Below are positions 36,618 through 46,822 of a DNA stretch of 64,000 nt, piece by piece. Numbering within the stretch: position 1 is the stretch's first letter; every line of letters starts with the position of its first letter. The position numbers and the translations under genes were made by a program. Under the pieces are notes generated by a model. That model did no database searches. It worked only from the letters and a program-made list of their open reading frames with translations, and was not told the origin of the DNA. The stretch is from Lentibacillus sp. Marseille-P4043 (GTDB taxonomy: Bacteria > Bacillota > Bacilli > Bacillales > Amphibacillaceae), in contig NZ_LT984884.1 of assembly GCF_900258515.1 (NCBI RefSeq), positions 1,437,168 through 1,501,167 on the forward strand, in the 5' to 3' direction.

Positions 36618-36854
36618 GGGACATGGGGACAGGTCGAGAACACTGAAAAAGTCCGGTTCACAAAAATGAAGAGTATACTATCCGCAATATATATATGATT
36701 GTATTTGATAACGACGCTAAATATAGTGGTTTGTTCAATGACATCTATTGTAATGGTCACTTTTTCAGTGGCCTCGGACAGGTTTCGCGTCCCACCGCTC
36801 ATCCCCGTCCTCATCGACAACTGTGCTGGGACAACTAACCTATCCCCACGTCCC
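36618..36854. repeat. REP-like nested palindrome, copy 5, split by a MITE
   Basis: The element starts GGGACATGGGGACAGGT (36618-36634), is interrupted, resumes GACAGGTTTCGCGTCCC (36777 on), and ends with GGGACAACTAACCTATCCCC and ACGTCCC. Its inner part (CACCGCTCATCCCCGTCCTC) matches copy 7 at 52125-52213 rather than copies 1 and 2. Confidence 0.8.
36635..36776. mobile_element. MITE of about 140 bp inserted in a REP-like repeat
   Basis: The ends CGAGAACACTGAAAAAGT (36635-36652) and ACTTTTTCAGTGGCCTCG (36759-36776) are inverted copies with two mismatches. The repeat sequence GACAGGT occurs on both sides (36628-36634 and 36777-36783), as expected for a 7-bp target duplication. The interior is AT-rich and non-coding. 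No matching transposase is present. Confidence 0.8.
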
Positions 36855-36869
36855 GCAAAAAATAAAGCA

Positions 36870-38231
36870 TCAGGATATCGCCGATTCATTATTTTTAACA
36901 AATGCCTTTTTTGTCCATTTTTTAGATTTCCATCTTTTAAGCATAAGAAATCCTCTTAACCATTCGTCTGCGATAAAGGCAATCCAAATTCCGACAAGAC
37001 CAAGACCTAGATACAATCCGAAATACCACGCAAACGTTACACTAATCCCCCACATAGAGATAATCCCAATGAAAACAGGAAATTTTACATCTCCAGATGC
37101 ACGAAGGGAGTTGATGACCACAAGATTAGATGCACGTCCGGGCTCCAAAATAATGGTAAGTAATAAAAGGATGGCGCCTTTTTCAATGATAGAGCGATTA
37201 TCTGTAAAAATGCCAAGAAGCAAATCACTTGAAAAACACACGACAATTGCAGCAGAAACAGAGATGATAATTGCTAATTTTAAGCTGTTTAGGCAACGTT
37301 TGTAGGCCTTGTTTAGTTGATTATCCCCTACCATATGGCCGATTAGTATTTGGGTTCCTTGACTAATAGCTATTGAGAATAGAAAAATAAACATGATTGT
37401 ATTTTGGGTATAAACTTTTGTAGTGATAGCAGTTGTACCCATTTGAGCAACAAAATACGTAATAGCCATCTGACTAACATTGTAGGAAAGTTGTTCTCCG
37501 GCTGAAGGAATACCAATGGCCAGTAAACTTTTTACGTGATCTTTTTGGTATTTGATAAACGAAAGGATTGGTAATTCACCTTTACTTCTTTTTATTAAAA
37601 GAACAAGTAATGTCAAGAATCCTAAAAAACGGCTAAATGTTGTGGCTAAAGCTACCCCTTCCACACCTAGAATTGGAAAGCCAAACGGACCAAAAATAAC
37701 AAAATAGTTTCCGATAACGTTAAGTATATTCATGCCAATGGTCACATACATGGTGTCTTTGGTAAAACCATAACTCCGCAAAATTGCTGCTACTGTCATA
37801 ATTAAAGCTTGAACAAAAATGAATCCGCCAACTATATTCATATAGATTGTTGCTTCTCCCATTAATTCATTAGGGAGATTCATAAGATTTAAAATCGATT
37901 TGCTAAAGAAAAGTAGCCCCAAGCTTAATAATAGTGAGAACCATAAATTTAGGCTAATCGAGGTAACTGCTATCGCTCCGGCAGTTTTTTCTTGTTTAGC
38001 TCCTAGATTTTGTGCCACAAGAATGGCTGCTCCAGCTGCAACGAAACCAAACATTACAATAACAACTGAAATAGTCTGGTTTGCTACACCTACTGCTGCG
38101 ACAGAATGGTCTGAATACTGACTCAACATTAGCGTATCTGCATTACCCATTAGCATGTGAAGCAATGTTTCAATAAATATCGGCCATGTTAGTGCAAGTA
38201 AAGTTAGTTTTTTCTTGTTTTGACCAATCAT
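36870..38231 (-). CDS. MATE family efflux transporter
   Basis: A 453-residue integral membrane protein with 12 predicted helices in two related halves. The N-terminal LTWPIFIETLLHMLMGNADTL and AVGVANQTISVVIVMFGFVA are typical of the MATE/NorM-DinF group of cation-coupled multidrug or metabolite exporters. GGGAGGG lies 8 bp before the ATG. The substrate is unknown. It stands alone on the minus strand. Confidence 0.9.
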   Translation of the reverse strand: MIGQNKKKLTLLALTWPIFIETLLHMLMGNADTLMLSQYSDHSVAAVGVANQTISVVIVMFGFVAAGAAILVAQNLGAKQEKTAGAIAVTSISLNLWFSLLLSLGLLFFSKSILNLMNLPNELMGEATIYMNIVGGFIFVQALIMTVAAILRSYGFTKDTMYVTIGMNILNVIGNYFVIFGPFGFPILGVEGVALATTFSRFLGFLTLLVLLIKRSKGELPILSFIKYQKDHVKSLLAIGIPSAGEQLSYNVSQMAITYFVAQMGTTAITTKVYTQNTIMFIFLFSIAISQGTQILIGHMVGDNQLNKAYKRCLNSLKLAIIISVSAAIVVCFSSDLLLGIFTDNRSIIEKGAILLLLTIILEPGRASNLVVINSLRASGDVKFPVFIGIISMWGISVTFAWYFGLYLGLGLVGIWIAFIADEWLRGFLMLKRWKSKKWTKKAFVKNNESAIS

Positions 38232-38340
38232 TTAGGTTACCCTCCCTCAGACAGTAACACATGAAATATTGCAACCATTCTATGTTCCGTCCCATTTAAA
38301 TTAGTTGCTCATTCATGCGCTATTTGCTATTTACTTGAAA

Positions 38341-38366
38341 AGCACCGCCTTAGGGTAGACGGTGCT
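38341..38366 (-). terminator. Hairpin after the neopullulanase/malL remnant
   Basis: AGCACCG (38341-38347) pairs with CGGTGCT (38360-38366). On the minus strand TTTTC follows, so it can end transcription from the neopullulanase gene and the malL remnant. Confidence 0.65.
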
Positions 38367-38386
38367 CTAATAAAGGCTATTTCCTG

Positions 38387-38503
38387 TCATAATCCTTCGT
38401 TTATAAATCTAGGGGTAATGCCACTGATGTCGCCTATCTCGTCCCTATACCTGTCGTGAAAACTTCGTGGATAAATTTGATAGACAACACCTTTCTCTTC
38501 AAC
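38387..38503 (-). pseudogene. malL: malL (oligo-1,6-glucosidase) N-terminal remnant
   Basis: On the minus strand, 14 bp after the neopullulanase stop, a 38-codon frame reads KGVVYQIYPRSFHDRYRDEI, then GDISGI, and stops at 38387-38389. VVYQIYPRSF..D..GDI.GI is the start of GH13 oligo-1,6-glucosidase/alpha-glucosidase (MalL). The start codon and more than 90% of the enzyme are missing, and the rest is replaced by about 10 unrelated codons and a terminator. In B. subtilis malL belongs to the same mdx operon, which supports the identification. Confidence 0.8.
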
Positions 38504-38517
38504 GCTACTAGTTTCTG

Positions 38518-40308
<1,791 letters not shown>

Positions 40309-40313
40309 TTATG

Positions 40314-40327
40314 TTCAAACGTTTGCA
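40314..40327 (-). promoter_or_regulatory. LacI-family operator, neopullulanase side
   Basis: TTCAAACGTTTGCA contains the perfect palindrome CAAACGTTTG (40316-40325), the type of site bound by LacI/MalR proteins. It sits between the minus-strand -10 and the ribosome binding site, where binding would block transcription. The regulator at 46823-47839 is the likely ligand. Confidence 0.6.
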
Positions 40328-40329
40328 TA

Positions 40330-40359
40330 ATATTATGCTCAGAATAAAGCCTTTATCAA
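40330..40359 (-). promoter_or_regulatory. Candidate promoter of the neopullulanase gene
   Basis: On the minus strand TTGATA (40354-40359) and TAATAT (40330-40335) with an 18-bp spacer. The operator at 40314-40327 lies immediately downstream. Confidence 0.5.
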
Positions 40360-40388
40360 AAATAAGTATATCAGAAAGCACTGCTTAT

Positions 40389-40405
40389 TGTAAGCGCTAA
40401 CGCTT
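40389..40405. promoter_or_regulatory. Cre-like site between the divergent promoters
   Basis: TTGTAAGCGCTAACG fits the CcpA cre pattern WTGNAANCGNWNNCW at 14 of 15 positions, the last base being the mismatch. It lies upstream of both the mdxE and neopullulanase promoters. Confidence 0.4.
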
Positions 40406-40431
40406 TTGTTATCTAAATAATAAATTTCTTC

Positions 40432-40459
40432 TTGATATTAGAAAAAAACAGTGTATAAT
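40432..40459 (+). promoter_or_regulatory. Candidate mdxE promoter
   Basis: TTGATA (40432-40437) and TATAAT (40454-40459) with a 16-bp spacer. The expected start is near 40466, just before the operator at 40475-40490. Confidence 0.6.
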
Positions 40460-40474
40460 AAAATTAAAGTGATT

Positions 40475-40490
40475 GCGCAAACGTTTTCAC
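40475..40490 (+). promoter_or_regulatory. LacI-family operator, mdxE side
   Basis: GCGCAAACGTTTTCAC shares CAAACGTTT with the operator on the neopullulanase side. It is placed about 10 bp downstream of the predicted transcription start. Confidence 0.6.
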
Positions 40491-40535
40491 AAATTGCGTG
40501 CACTGTACAAAAATATCCTTTGGGGAGGTTAATTG

Positions 40536-41825
40536 ATGAAGAAGTGGTTAGGAGTCTTATTTGCTTTTACACTATTAATGGGAGTACTTGCAGCTTGCGG
40601 ACCTAATGATGAATCGGAGGAAGGATCCAAAGATTCGGATGCAAACACCACTGAAGATACAACAAAAGATACAGAGAAACCTGAGAAACTTATTGTGTGG
40701 GAAGACCAAGACAAAGGTCCTGCACTGGAAGATGCTGCAGCTAAGTTTGAAGAAGAGTATGGTATCAAAATTGAGTATGTGGAATACAACATTACAGAAA
40801 TAGAAGAAAACTTGGCTTTGGATGGTAACACAGAAAATGCACCAGACGTTGTTACATTGCCACATGATAGAATTGGTTCAGCGGTGGTAAAAGGTTATCT
40901 TTCACCACTTGAAGTAGGTGATGATGTGCTTAGTCAATATACAAAGTCATCGGTTGATTCTATGAATTATGAAGGCAAATTGTACGGTTTACCAAAAGCA
41001 GTAGAAACGCCGGTATTTATTTATAACAAAGATTTGTTACCAGAAGTTCCCGAGTCAATGGACAAGGTATATGACTTATCTAAAGAGGCTACAGGCGACG
41101 ACAACTATGGTTTTCTAGCAATCTGGGATGATTTCTATCATTCACATGGCATATTCAGTGGATTTGGTGGTTATGTGTTTGGTGATGGAAATGATGTTTC
41201 AGACATTGGACTAAACAATGAACAATCGGTGGAAGCATTGGAGTATATTCAAAAATGGTATGAAGAAGGATTATTCCCAAGCGGTATCATTGGTGAAAAA
41301 TCTAATGACCAAATGAATGGATTATTTAAAGAAGGTAAAGCTTTTGCAGTTCAAAATGGTCCATGGGCTTTTAAGGATTATCAAGATGCAGGAATTAACA
41401 TCGGAATTGCGCCAATGCCTAAATTATCAAACGGTGAACCTGTGGGAACATTTATGGGTGTAAAAGGCTGGTTTGTTACAAACTTTAGTCAGAATCAAGA
41501 ATGGGCGCAAAAATTTGTAGAATTTGTATCCAATGAAGAAAATGCTAAAACGAGATTTGAGTTAACGGGAGAAATTCCACCACTAGCATCACTGTTGGAT
41601 GATGAACAATGGGTTAGTGAAAACGAAGGTGCAGCAGCTGTTATGGCACAATCAAAAGATGCCATTGCAATGCCGTCTATTCCAGAAATGGCTGAGGTTT
41701 GGGATCCAATGGCAACGGCGGTTCAAGCGGTTGCAACCGGAAAGGAAGAACCAAAAGAAGCGCTTGACACAGCTGTTGAATTGATTAAACAAAATATTGA
41801 AATGAATCATGGTGGAGCTAACTAA
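40536..41825 (+). CDS. mdxE: Maltodextrin-binding lipoprotein
   Basis: A 429-residue extracellular solute-binding protein (family 1, MalE type). The lipobox LAAC puts the lipidated Cys near residue 22, followed by an acidic, Thr/Lys-rich linker. The mature domain begins KLIVWEDQDKGPALEDAA, and AIWDDFYHSHGIFSGFGGYVF and GPWAFKDYQDAGINIGIAPM are typical of maltose/maltodextrin binders. ATG 40536 follows TGGGGAGG by 7 bp. It heads the operon with the permeases, but a hairpin (41837-41864) and a MITE separate it from mdxF, probably giving more binding protein than permease. Confidence 0.92.
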   Translation: MKKWLGVLFAFTLLMGVLAACGPNDESEEGSKDSDANTTEDTTKDTEKPEKLIVWEDQDKGPALEDAAAKFEEEYGIKIEYVEYNITEIEENLALDGNTENAPDVVTLPHDRIGSAVVKGYLSPLEVGDDVLSQYTKSSVDSMNYEGKLYGLPKAVETPVFIYNKDLLPEVPESMDKVYDLSKEATGDDNYGFLAIWDDFYHSHGIFSGFGGYVFGDGNDVSDIGLNNEQSVEALEYIQKWYEEGLFPSGIIGEKSNDQMNGLFKEGKAFAVQNGPWAFKDYQDAGINIGIAPMPKLSNGEPVGTFMGVKGWFVTNFSQNQEWAQKFVEFVSNEENAKTRFELTGEIPPLASLLDDEQWVSENEGAAAVMAQSKDAIAMPSIPEMAEVWDPMATAVQAVATGKEEPKEALDTAVELIKQNIEMNHGGAN

Positions 41826-41836
41826 TATTCAGCATA

Positions 41837-41864
41837 GGCGGTATCTGTTAGACGAGATACCGCC
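41837..41864 (+). terminator. Hairpin after mdxE
   Basis: GGCGGTATCT (41837-41846) pairs perfectly with AGATACCGCC (41855-41864), followed by TTCATTTTA. It is probably a partial terminator or mRNA-stabilising stem inside the operon. Confidence 0.75.
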
Positions 41865-41895
41865 TTCATTTTATCCCGCATCAACTGGGTGGCCT

Positions 41896-41937
41896 GCTAA
41901 AATCGCTACGTCCTGCAGCAACGTCGGTACTAGCACG
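41896..41937. repeat. Degenerate copy of the MITE core
   Basis: GCTAAAATCGCTACGTCCTG ... AGCACG aligns with the interior of the MITE at 42051-42265 (42114-42157). It has no recognisable inverted ends, so it looks like the remains of an older, related insertion in the mdxE-mdxF gap. Confidence 0.5.
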
Positions 41938-42050
41938 GAACTGTGTATTGAAAATTCCCACTGAATGAAGTTTCGCTTTATCGAAAAAACAACGAATATT
42001 TATTATCGATCGTATATGTTATGTTCATTCAAGAAAAATGTTTTTTTAAG

Positions 42051-42265
42051 AGGTTGTTCAAAAGTTACCAAATTATAAGCGGCGAATTTCTTCGTTGGGG
42101 TAGAAGAACTTCTGCTAAAACCGCCCACGTCCTGTGGGCAACGCAGAAGCCAGCACGTCCTGTGCAAGTCCGCTCCTCATGTACCTATTTATGTACACTT
42201 CGGGGCTCGAAGCTACGCCGCCTCGACCTTCTTGCTTCTAATTTGGCAACTTTTTGAACATGCAC
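42051..42265. mobile_element. MITE of about 210 bp between mdxE and mdxF
   Basis: The left end TTGTTCAAAAGTTACCAAATT (from 42054) is matched, inverted, by AATTTGGCAACTTTTTGAACA (42240-42260) with few differences. The interior is G+C-rich compared with the flanks and contains its own palindromes (GCCCACGTCCTGTGGGC; GTACCTATTTATGTAC). It encodes nothing with a ribosome binding site. It ends about 18 bp before the mdxF ribosome binding site, so mdxF transcripts must cross it. Confidence 0.8.
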
Positions 42266-42288
42266 TTTAAAAGAGAGGAGACCCATTA

Positions 42289-43569
42289 ATGGATGATGTA
42301 TATCAATCAAACCATCGAAAAATTGCAATTCTACTTTCCATTATTCCAGGGTTAGGTCAATTTTATAATCGGCAATATCTCAAGGGATTTATCTTTTTAG
42401 GTTTAGCTATATCTTTTGTTATTGCTTTTTGGGACTTTATTGATATTGGAATTTGGGGGATCTTAACACTCGGTGAAAAATTGCCAAGAGATAATTCAAT
42501 TTTTCTTATCGTATATGGCATCATTTCCATATTTTTACTTGCAATTGCTGCCATTTTTATGTTCATGAATCTACGTGATGCATATAAAAATGGTGAAAGA
42601 CGAGACATGGGACAACGGCTTAATACAATTCGCGGGCAATATCGAAATTTGATTGACAATGGGTTCCCCTATTTAATGTTAAGTCCTGGATTTTTCTTAT
42701 TATTATTTGTCGTGATTCTGCCAATTATTTTTGTTTTCTTGCTTGCATTTACGAATTACGATTTATACCACAATTGGCCAGCACAATTAACCGATTGGAT
42801 TGGTTGGGATAACTTCAAGAATTTATTTACGATGGACGTTTGGCGCGATACATTTCTTAGTGTTTTTGCCTGGACAATTGTTTGGACATTTGCTGCAACA
42901 ACACTACAAATTGCCTTGGGAGTATTTCTAGCAATCTTGGTGAATCAAAAGGACTTGAAGGGAAAAGCGATTATACGAACATTGCTCATTTTGCCTTGGG
43001 CTGTACCTGCTTTTGTCACCATTTTGATTTTTTCAGGGATGTTTAATGAATCATTTGGTGCGATTAATACGACCATTTTAGATGCATTGGGAATTAGCCC
43101 GATTCCTTGGATGACGGATGCGATGTGGACAAGATTAGCTCTGATCATGATTCAAACCTGGCTTGGCTTTCCATTCATTTTTGTCATGGTTACTGGCGTA
43201 TTACAGGCAATTCCGGGTGAGTTATATGAAGCAGCAACAGTTGATGGGGCAAGTGCGTTTCAGAAATTCAAACAAATCACGCTGCCACTCGTTATGTTTT
43301 CCATTGCCCCGATACTAATCACGCAGTACACGTTTAATTTTAACAACTTTAATGTAATATTCTTGTTCAATAGTGGTGGCCCGTCAATACCTGGGCAAAA
43401 CGCCGGTGGTACAGATATCTTGATTTCATGGATTTACAACCTGACGATGACCACTCAACAATACGGCATGGCTGCTGCTATTACAATGATTATGTCAGCT
43501 GTTGTTATTGTCATTGCTATCTGGCAATTCAGAAGAACCAAGTCATTCCAAGAAGAGGATATGATGTGA
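42289..43569 (+). CDS. mdxF: Maltodextrin ABC transporter permease
   Basis: A 426-residue MalF-type permease. An N-terminal extension with two or three helices (IAILLSIIPGLGQFYNRQYLKG..., about 1-95) is also seen in MdxF (about 435 residues). The core permease domain follows, with the EAA loop YEAATVDGASAFQKFKQITLP. Together with mdxG it forms the membrane channel. AGAGAGGAG precedes the ATG. No matching ATPase gene (MsiK/MsmX type) is in the window, as is usual for this family, which shares one ATPase encoded elsewhere. Confidence 0.92.
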   Translation: MDDVYQSNHRKIAILLSIIPGLGQFYNRQYLKGFIFLGLAISFVIAFWDFIDIGIWGILTLGEKLPRDNSIFLIVYGIISIFLLAIAAIFMFMNLRDAYKNGERRDMGQRLNTIRGQYRNLIDNGFPYLMLSPGFFLLLFVVILPIIFVFLLAFTNYDLYHNWPAQLTDWIGWDNFKNLFTMDVWRDTFLSVFAWTIVWTFAATTLQIALGVFLAILVNQKDLKGKAIIRTLLILPWAVPAFVTILIFSGMFNESFGAINTTILDALGISPIPWMTDAMWTRLALIMIQTWLGFPFIFVMVTGVLQAIPGELYEAATVDGASAFQKFKQITLPLVMFSIAPILITQYTFNFNNFNVIFLFNSGGPSIPGQNAGGTDILISWIYNLTMTTQQYGMAAAITMIMSAVVIVIAIWQFRRTKSFQEEDMM

Positions 43570-43570
43570 T

Positions 43571-44413
43571 ATGAATATGAAAAAGACGAGAATATTTCGA
43601 TTGACAGCGACTTATTTAATCATTGCCTTTATGGCGATTGTAATTATTTATCCGCTTGTATGGGTTTTTGGTGCATCATTGACACCTGGTACGAGTGTTT
43701 CAAGTTTTAGTATCATCCCGAAAAACCCGACGTGGGATCATTATAAGGAACTATTCACTGGAAAAGATAGTCTTTATTTGACCTGGTATTGGAATACACT
43801 CAAGGTCTGCATTATTTCCATGGTTGCATCCGTGATTACCGTTAGTCTGATGGCCTATTCCTTTTCACGGTATCGCTTTGTTGGAAGAAAAAATGGTCTT
43901 GTAACATTTTTGATCTTGCAAATGATTCCAAACTTTGCGGCGCTAATTGCGATTTTTGTCTTGGCAAATGTGACTGGATTGATCAATACCCACCTCGGAT
44001 TGATTCTCATTTATATTGGTGGGGCAATCCCAATGAATACGTGGCTGATGAAAGGATATTTGGATTCTATTCCTAAAGAATTGGATGAAAGTGCTCGCAT
44101 GGATGGTGCCGGACATTTCCGGATCTTTTGGCAAATTATTATGCCGTTAGCGAAACCAATGATTGCGGTTGTTGCTGTGTTTTCATTCATTACGCCATTT
44201 ACGGATTTTATTTTGGCAAAAGTTTTACTACGACAACCAGAGCAATACACGCTTGCAGTTGGGTTGTATGAATTAGTTTCACGCCAGTACGGTAGTGAAT
44301 TTACATTATTCGCTGCAGGTAGTATTTTAATTGCTATTCCGATAGCGATTTTATTCCTATCCTTACAGAAATACTTTGTGTCTGGTTTAACAGCTGGTGG
44401 TATAAAAGGATAA
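43571..44413 (+). CDS. mdxG: Maltodextrin ABC transporter permease
   Basis: A 280-residue MalG-type permease with six predicted helices. The EAA loop is ELDESARMDGAGHFRIFWQI. It starts 1 bp after the mdxF stop, so it is coupled to it. The C-terminal QKYFVSGLTAGGIKG is typical of MalG/MdxG. ATG 43571 is used; the in-frame ATG at 43577 is an alternative. Confidence 0.92.
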   Translation: MNMKKTRIFRLTATYLIIAFMAIVIIYPLVWVFGASLTPGTSVSSFSIIPKNPTWDHYKELFTGKDSLYLTWYWNTLKVCIISMVASVITVSLMAYSFSRYRFVGRKNGLVTFLILQMIPNFAALIAIFVLANVTGLINTHLGLILIYIGGAIPMNTWLMKGYLDSIPKELDESARMDGAGHFRIFWQIIMPLAKPMIAVVAVFSFITPFTDFILAKVLLRQPEQYTLAVGLYELVSRQYGSEFTLFAAGSILIAIPIAILFLSLQKYFVSGLTAGGIKG

Positions 44414-44440
44414 ATACAACAGGAGTCAGGAGGTACACTT

Positions 44441-46792
44441 ATGCTTGAGGACACTAGCTTTGCCATTCACCCTGGCAAAGAACAAGTTACCGGTATTGAT
44501 GCGTATTCTGATATTGGTACACTATTAAATTATAAAAAGACAGATAATAAATATCTATTTCAATGTAAAAATGGACAGGTAGTGATTCAATTTTACACAG
44601 ACTTTATTGTACGGGTTGTTATGAATCCGGTAGATGAACCCAAATTGAGTGGTTCCAAGGCTGTAATCACTCTGCCTGAAACAGTTACTGTCAAAGAACA
44701 ACAATCATCGGAAGCTCTTATTTTGAAAACAAGTAAATTGGAGCTTGTCATTAAAAAATCCCCATTCCGCTTGACTGTTAACGATCATCAAGGTCGTGAA
44801 TTGATAGCGGAAATGGATAGGGGCATGGGTTTCAAGTCAACTGGGGAAGTCATTGCTTATAAGGTAATGAATGAAGCCGATCATTTTTACGGTTTTGGTG
44901 AAAAATCAGGTCATCTGGATAAGCGTGGGGAAAAATATGAAATGTGGAACACGGATGTCTATGCCCCACATAATCCGGAAACAGATCCTTTATATGAATC
45001 GATCCCATATTTCATGACATTGCGTGATGGACGTGCTCATGGTGTATTTTTTGATAATACGTTCAGAACAATTTTTGATATGAAATCGGAGGAACACTAT
45101 TATTCTTTTCAAGCGGAAGGTGGTCAGCTTGATTATTATGTTTTTGCCGGTCCGGAACCAAAATCAGTACTTGAACAATATACGCATCTTACCGGAAAAA
45201 TGCCATTGCCACCGAAATGGGCTCTTGGCTATCATCAATCACGCTATAGCTATAGATCGGAGGCAGAGGTAAGGGAGCTTGCGAAGAACTTTATTGAGCG
45301 TGATATTCCACTTGATGCCGTTCATTTGGATATTCATTACATGAACGGTTATCGCGTATTCACGTTTGATCAAGAACGTTTTCCAAATCCGGAAAAGTTG
45401 ATAAAGGACTTGCGTGAACTGGGGATTCGTGTTGTCCCAATTGTTGACCCTGGCGTAAAAAAGGATCCAGAATATAACATATATCAAGAAGGCGTTAATG
45501 GGGATCTTTTCTGTAAGTATATTGAGGGCCACATTTACCATGGTGATGTATGGCCTGGCCCAAGTGCATTTCCTGATTTCACTGATGAGAAGGTACACAA
45601 ATGGTGGGGCGACAAGCATGAATTTTATACGAAGTTGGGTATAGAGGGTATTTGGAATGACATGAATGAACCTGCCGTATTCAATGAAACAAAAACAATG
45701 GATGTGGAAGTGATCCACCGAAATGAGGGTCGTCCGGCAACACATCGTGAACTTCATAATATTTATGGACTTTTAATGGAGAAGGCAACCTATGGAGGGT
45801 TAAGGCAGCAGCTTAACGGTAAACGTCCGTTTTTATTGACTCGTGCAGGATATGCAGGTGTCCAACGCTATGCAGCTGTCTGGACGGGAGATAACCGGAG
45901 CTTTTGGGAACATTTACAAATGTCACTTCCCATGGTCATGAATCTTGGACTGTCTGGTGCCCCTTTTGCCGGCCCCGATGTTGGCGGTTTTGCCTATGAT
46001 ACCAATGCGGAACTGCTGACGCGCTGGACACAGGTTGGAGCATTTACACCATTTTTTCGTAATCATTCAGCTATTGGATTTAAAAATCAGGAACCATGGC
46101 AATTCGGTGAAAAATATGCAACAATCATGAAAAAGTATATTCAGATGCGCTATGAATGGATGCCACAGCTATATTCCTTGTTTTATCAGGCAAGCAAAAC
46201 AGGTCTTCCTGTCATGCGTCCATTATTGATGGAGTTTCCGGATGATGAAAAAACATATAATATGAATGATCAGTTTATGATTGGTGACAACGTCATCGTT
46301 GCACCGATTCTAGTACCTTCTGTAACGGACCGGGCTGTATATTTGCCTGCTGGTGAATGGATTGAATTTTCTACTGGTATCGTTTATGAAGGAGCAGAAA
46401 CTCATTTGATCCATGCTGAACTGGATGAAATGCCAATATTTGTGAAGAAAGGTTCGGCAATCATGCAGACAGAATGGATATCGAATATAGTTAAATCGTC
46501 AAAAAACATAACCATGAATGTATATGCAAGCGATCACGATGAAAGCTATCGTTTTACATTCTATGATGATGACGGGGAAACATTCGAATACGAAAAGAAT
46601 GCATTTGTTGAGCTTGACATCGAAGTAAAGTCAAACGAAGATTCTGTTGAAATAAATGTATTGCAACAGAAAGGAAATCTATCACCGGCCTATAAAGAAA
46701 TAAATGTGAATGTAGTAGGGCTAAAAGAAGGACAGCATGTTATAATTAACGGAGAAAATAGCGGTGAAAAGCGTGTTGTTCCTGTAAAATAA
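44441..46792 (+). CDS. Alpha-glucosidase, GH31
   Basis: A 783-residue cytosolic glycoside hydrolase. An N-terminal beta domain (about 1-240) includes HFYGFGEKSGHLDKRG. The barrel has WALGYHQSRYSYRSEAEV, the nucleophile motif GIWNDMNEPAVF, and WTGDNRSFWEHLQMS with APFAGPDVGGF, which carries the acid/base region. A C-terminal beta domain follows. It releases glucose from the non-reducing ends of maltodextrins taken up by MdxEFG. TCAGGAGGT precedes the ATG. It may take the place of the lost MalL activity. Confidence 0.92.
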   Translation: MLEDTSFAIHPGKEQVTGIDAYSDIGTLLNYKKTDNKYLFQCKNGQVVIQFYTDFIVRVVMNPVDEPKLSGSKAVITLPETVTVKEQQSSEALILKTSKLELVIKKSPFRLTVNDHQGRELIAEMDRGMGFKSTGEVIAYKVMNEADHFYGFGEKSGHLDKRGEKYEMWNTDVYAPHNPETDPLYESIPYFMTLRDGRAHGVFFDNTFRTIFDMKSEEHYYSFQAEGGQLDYYVFAGPEPKSVLEQYTHLTGKMPLPPKWALGYHQSRYSYRSEAEVRELAKNFIERDIPLDAVHLDIHYMNGYRVFTFDQERFPNPEKLIKDLRELGIRVVPIVDPGVKKDPEYNIYQEGVNGDLFCKYIEGHIYHGDVWPGPSAFPDFTDEKVHKWWGDKHEFYTKLGIEGIWNDMNEPAVFNETKTMDVEVIHRNEGRPATHRELHNIYGLLMEKATYGGLRQQLNGKRPFLLTRAGYAGVQRYAAVWTGDNRSFWEHLQMSLPMVMNLGLSGAPFAGPDVGGFAYDTNAELLTRWTQVGAFTPFFRNHSAIGFKNQEPWQFGEKYATIMKKYIQMRYEWMPQLYSLFYQASKTGLPVMRPLLMEFPDDEKTYNMNDQFMIGDNVIVAPILVPSVTDRAVYLPAGEWIEFSTGIVYEGAETHLIHAELDEMPIFVKKGSAIMQTEWISNIVKSSKNITMNVYASDHDESYRFTFYDDDGETFEYEKNAFVELDIEVKSNEDSVEINVLQQKGNLSPAYKEINVNVVGLKEGQHVIINGENSGEKRVVPVK

Positions 46793-46822
46793 TTTATTAA
46801 TTTAGTAGAGGGTTGATGAAAA

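Noticed and set aside
36440..36901. Minus-strand open frame of 153 codons
   Set aside because: It runs through a decayed gene, a terminator, a MITE and a REP-like repeat, and cannot be a real gene.
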